Source: Chitinophaga niabensis (GTDB lineage Bacteria; Bacteroidota; Bacteroidia; Chitinophagales; Chitinophagaceae). Taken from it: 64,000 nucleotides of DNA. The stretch is from assembly GCF_900129465.1 (NCBI RefSeq), contig NZ_FSRA01000001.1, positions 1,426,001 through 1,490,000 on the forward strand. Reading direction: 5' to 3'. This document shows positions 62,789 to 64,000 of this stretch, piece by piece. Each line of letters opens with the position of its first letter. Positions within the stretch are counted from its first letter, which is position 1. Made by a program: the position numbers and the translations under genes. Below the pieces are notes generated by a model. It made no database searches. It was not told where the DNA came from and saw only the letters and a list, made by a program, of their open reading frames with translations.

Positions 62789-63850
62789 ATGGACCACCAG
62801 GAGGAGAAAATACATGCATTATTACTGGATAACCGGTTTGTAGACTGGGTGATCAATCCGCAAAGCCCCTATGCCGGCTACTGGCTGCAATGGGCTGCAA
62901 CGGACCCGGAGCATGCATGGTTGCTGGAAGAAGCAAAACATTTTCTCCTGGAAATGAGGCTGGCAGAAGAAGAGGGGCAGCAGGAACTGAGTGAAGTGCA
63001 ATTGGAACAGATGTTAGACCGGATCCGTGAAGAAATAGCACCTGTACCTCAAAAGAGAAGCATCGCAAAATACTGGTACATGGCAGCAGCCGTGCTGGCA
63101 GGGGCCATTGCATTAGGCATTTTTATGTTTTCTCCCAAAGAGAACACCATAACAGGTACAGATAAAAAAGAAGCCTATTCCACAGATGTGATCCGGTATA
63201 ATGGCAACAAAGAAGATGAACTGCTCTTTCTGCCGGATGGTTCCAAAGTAGTACTGGCCAAAGGTGCAAGGATCTCCTATAATATGCTCATGAATGGCAG
63301 TAAAAGGGAAGTAACCCTGTCTGGCGAAGCCTTCTTTGATGTGGCTAAAAATGCAGAACAACCCTTTTATATCTATACAAAGAATGTGGTTGTAAAGGTG
63401 CTGGGCACGAGTTTTAAAGTAACGGCATCCGGCAACCAGGAAGCTGTGGCCGTTAAAACAGGTAAAGTATCCGTTTACCTCAAAGGGCAGGACCTTGAGC
63501 AGTCTGCCGCCAGGATTGTACTGCCACAGCAGGTATGCAGGTATTCAGAAAACAGTAAGGAACTGATCACAGAAACATTCACAGATAAATTACCCATTGC
63601 TAGCGGGCTGGAAAAGGCCAGGAACTATAATTTTGAAGATGCCCCGCTGGACTCCGTTATCAAAACCCTGGAGAAAATGTATGCTATCCCCATACAATAT
63701 AATGCAGATACTTTTGCAGGCTGCTTTATAACAATATCATTGGGTGATGAAAGCCTCGAAGAGATCTTAAAAGTTATTACAAGAACAGTGGACGCATCTT
63801 ATAGTTACAGCGGCTATGGCATAACGTTAAAGGGAAAAGGTTGCCGCTGA
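62789..63850 (+). CDS. FecR-family anti-sigma factor, second set
   Basis: 353 residues. The cytoplasmic part (1-94) is followed by a membrane helix at about 95-114. The FecR domain has LPDGSKVVLAKGARISYN, GEAFFDVAKNAEQPF and VKVLGTSFKVTASGNQE. The C-terminal domain (NYNFEDAPLDSVIKTLEKMY; ISLGDESLEEILKVI) is of the DUF4974 type. It should restrain the ECF factor encoded upstream and respond to the STN domain of a TonB-dependent transporter presumed to start just past the window end. Confidence 0.91.
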   Translation: MDHQEEKIHALLLDNRFVDWVINPQSPYAGYWLQWAATDPEHAWLLEEAKHFLLEMRLAEEEGQQELSEVQLEQMLDRIREEIAPVPQKRSIAKYWYMAAAVLAGAIALGIFMFSPKENTITGTDKKEAYSTDVIRYNGNKEDELLFLPDGSKVVLAKGARISYNMLMNGSKREVTLSGEAFFDVAKNAEQPFYIYTKNVVVKVLGTSFKVTASGNQEAVAVKTGKVSVYLKGQDLEQSAARIVLPQQVCRYSENSKELITETFTDKLPIASGLEKARNYNFEDAPLDSVIKTLEKMYAIPIQYNADTFAGCFITISLGDESLEEILKVITRTVDASYSYSGYGITLKGKGCR

Positions 63851-64000
63851 GAAATTTAGTTTTACAGACAGGAATGAGCACGTTTATTAATCATCAGTAA
63901 CAGCTAACGTTAACAAACTCAGAAATTAAACAACAAGTATGGATTAACAACCAAAATCAGGGCGCCCGCTCTTGAAAGGGCCTCCTATGCACTATTCCAT
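63851..64000 (+). promoter_or_regulatory. Leader of a presumed susC gene beyond the window
   Basis: These 150 bases follow fecR. They contain a minimal ORF, ATG GAT TAA (63939-63947), and a G/C-rich stem-like segment (63959-63986) in which GCCC can pair with GGGC around CTCTTGAAA. The layout, and the CTTG-A-A...CTCC core, recall the leader of the susC gene at 31855. No gene start can be assigned within the window. Confidence 0.4.

Noticed and set aside
1..64000. Mobile elements or horizontal-transfer borders around the peptide locus
   Set aside because: No transposase, integrase, tRNA target or matching direct repeats were seen at 8740-8940 or 20107-20268.

Overview
The window looks like chromosomal DNA of a Bacteroidota bacterium, most probably Chitinophagaceae and Chitinophaga-like. 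The basis is the gene families: a SusC/SusD pair with ECF sigma and FecR regulators, two proteins with gliding-motility-type (CHU_C, T9SS type B) C-termini, a CBM9-DUF5916 outer-membrane protein, FtsX-type ABC permeases, glycoside hydrolases with Sec signal peptides, and peptide precursors with the Bacteroidota MKKLKL...LKKVLGG leader. Candidate -7 boxes of the TAnnTTTG type fit this. Genus is inference. No rRNA, tRNA, CRISPR array or insertion sequence was recognised, and no gap between genes exceeds 300 bases.

Layout. 1-64: start of an exported protein on the minus strand, cut by the window edge. 204-7656: three-gene operon with a membrane-anchored caspase-STAND ATPase and two paralogous, apparently exported beta-propeller proteins. 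7761-8739: two hypothetical genes. 8941-20106: a RiPP (ribosomal peptide) locus. HlyD and a C39-peptidase ABC exporter face a C39-like/VKOR/thioredoxin fusion, a small helix-turn-helix protein, three tandemly duplicated 86-residue precursors whose 58-residue cores carry eight cysteines each, a TlpA-like thioredoxin, a double-domain glycosyltransferase and a LanC-like protein without recognisable zinc ligands. No LanB, LanM or radical SAM enzyme is present, so the best reading is a disulfide-rich, probably glycosylated (glycocin-like) peptide family.

20269-29791: an unrecognised duplicated-domain protein, an FtsX permease with a candidate sigma-54 promoter, a secreted hypothetical, a GH95-like hydrolase, a DUF4349 protein and an LLM-class flavin oxidoreductase. 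29921-39218: a polysaccharide utilisation locus (ECF sigma, FecR, SusC, SusD, PKD-like surface lipoprotein, GH30). 39241-50297: a CBM9-DUF5916 protein, a DUF4139 (MuiA-like) protein, a minus-strand operon (AAA-TPR, TPR-membrane, cupin, metallophosphatase-PQQ propeller), an ECF sigma with a membrane partner, and a diadenylate-cyclase-like (DACNV-type) protein.

50411-64000: two convergent T9SS cargo proteins, a GNAT acetyltransferase, a GH106/GH78 alpha-L-rhamnosidase pair, and a second ECF sigma-FecR pair followed by the leader of a gene beyond the window, presumably another susC.

The strongest candidate for an undescribed system is the peptide locus. The caspase-STAND operon with its propellers moved into separate exported proteins is second.
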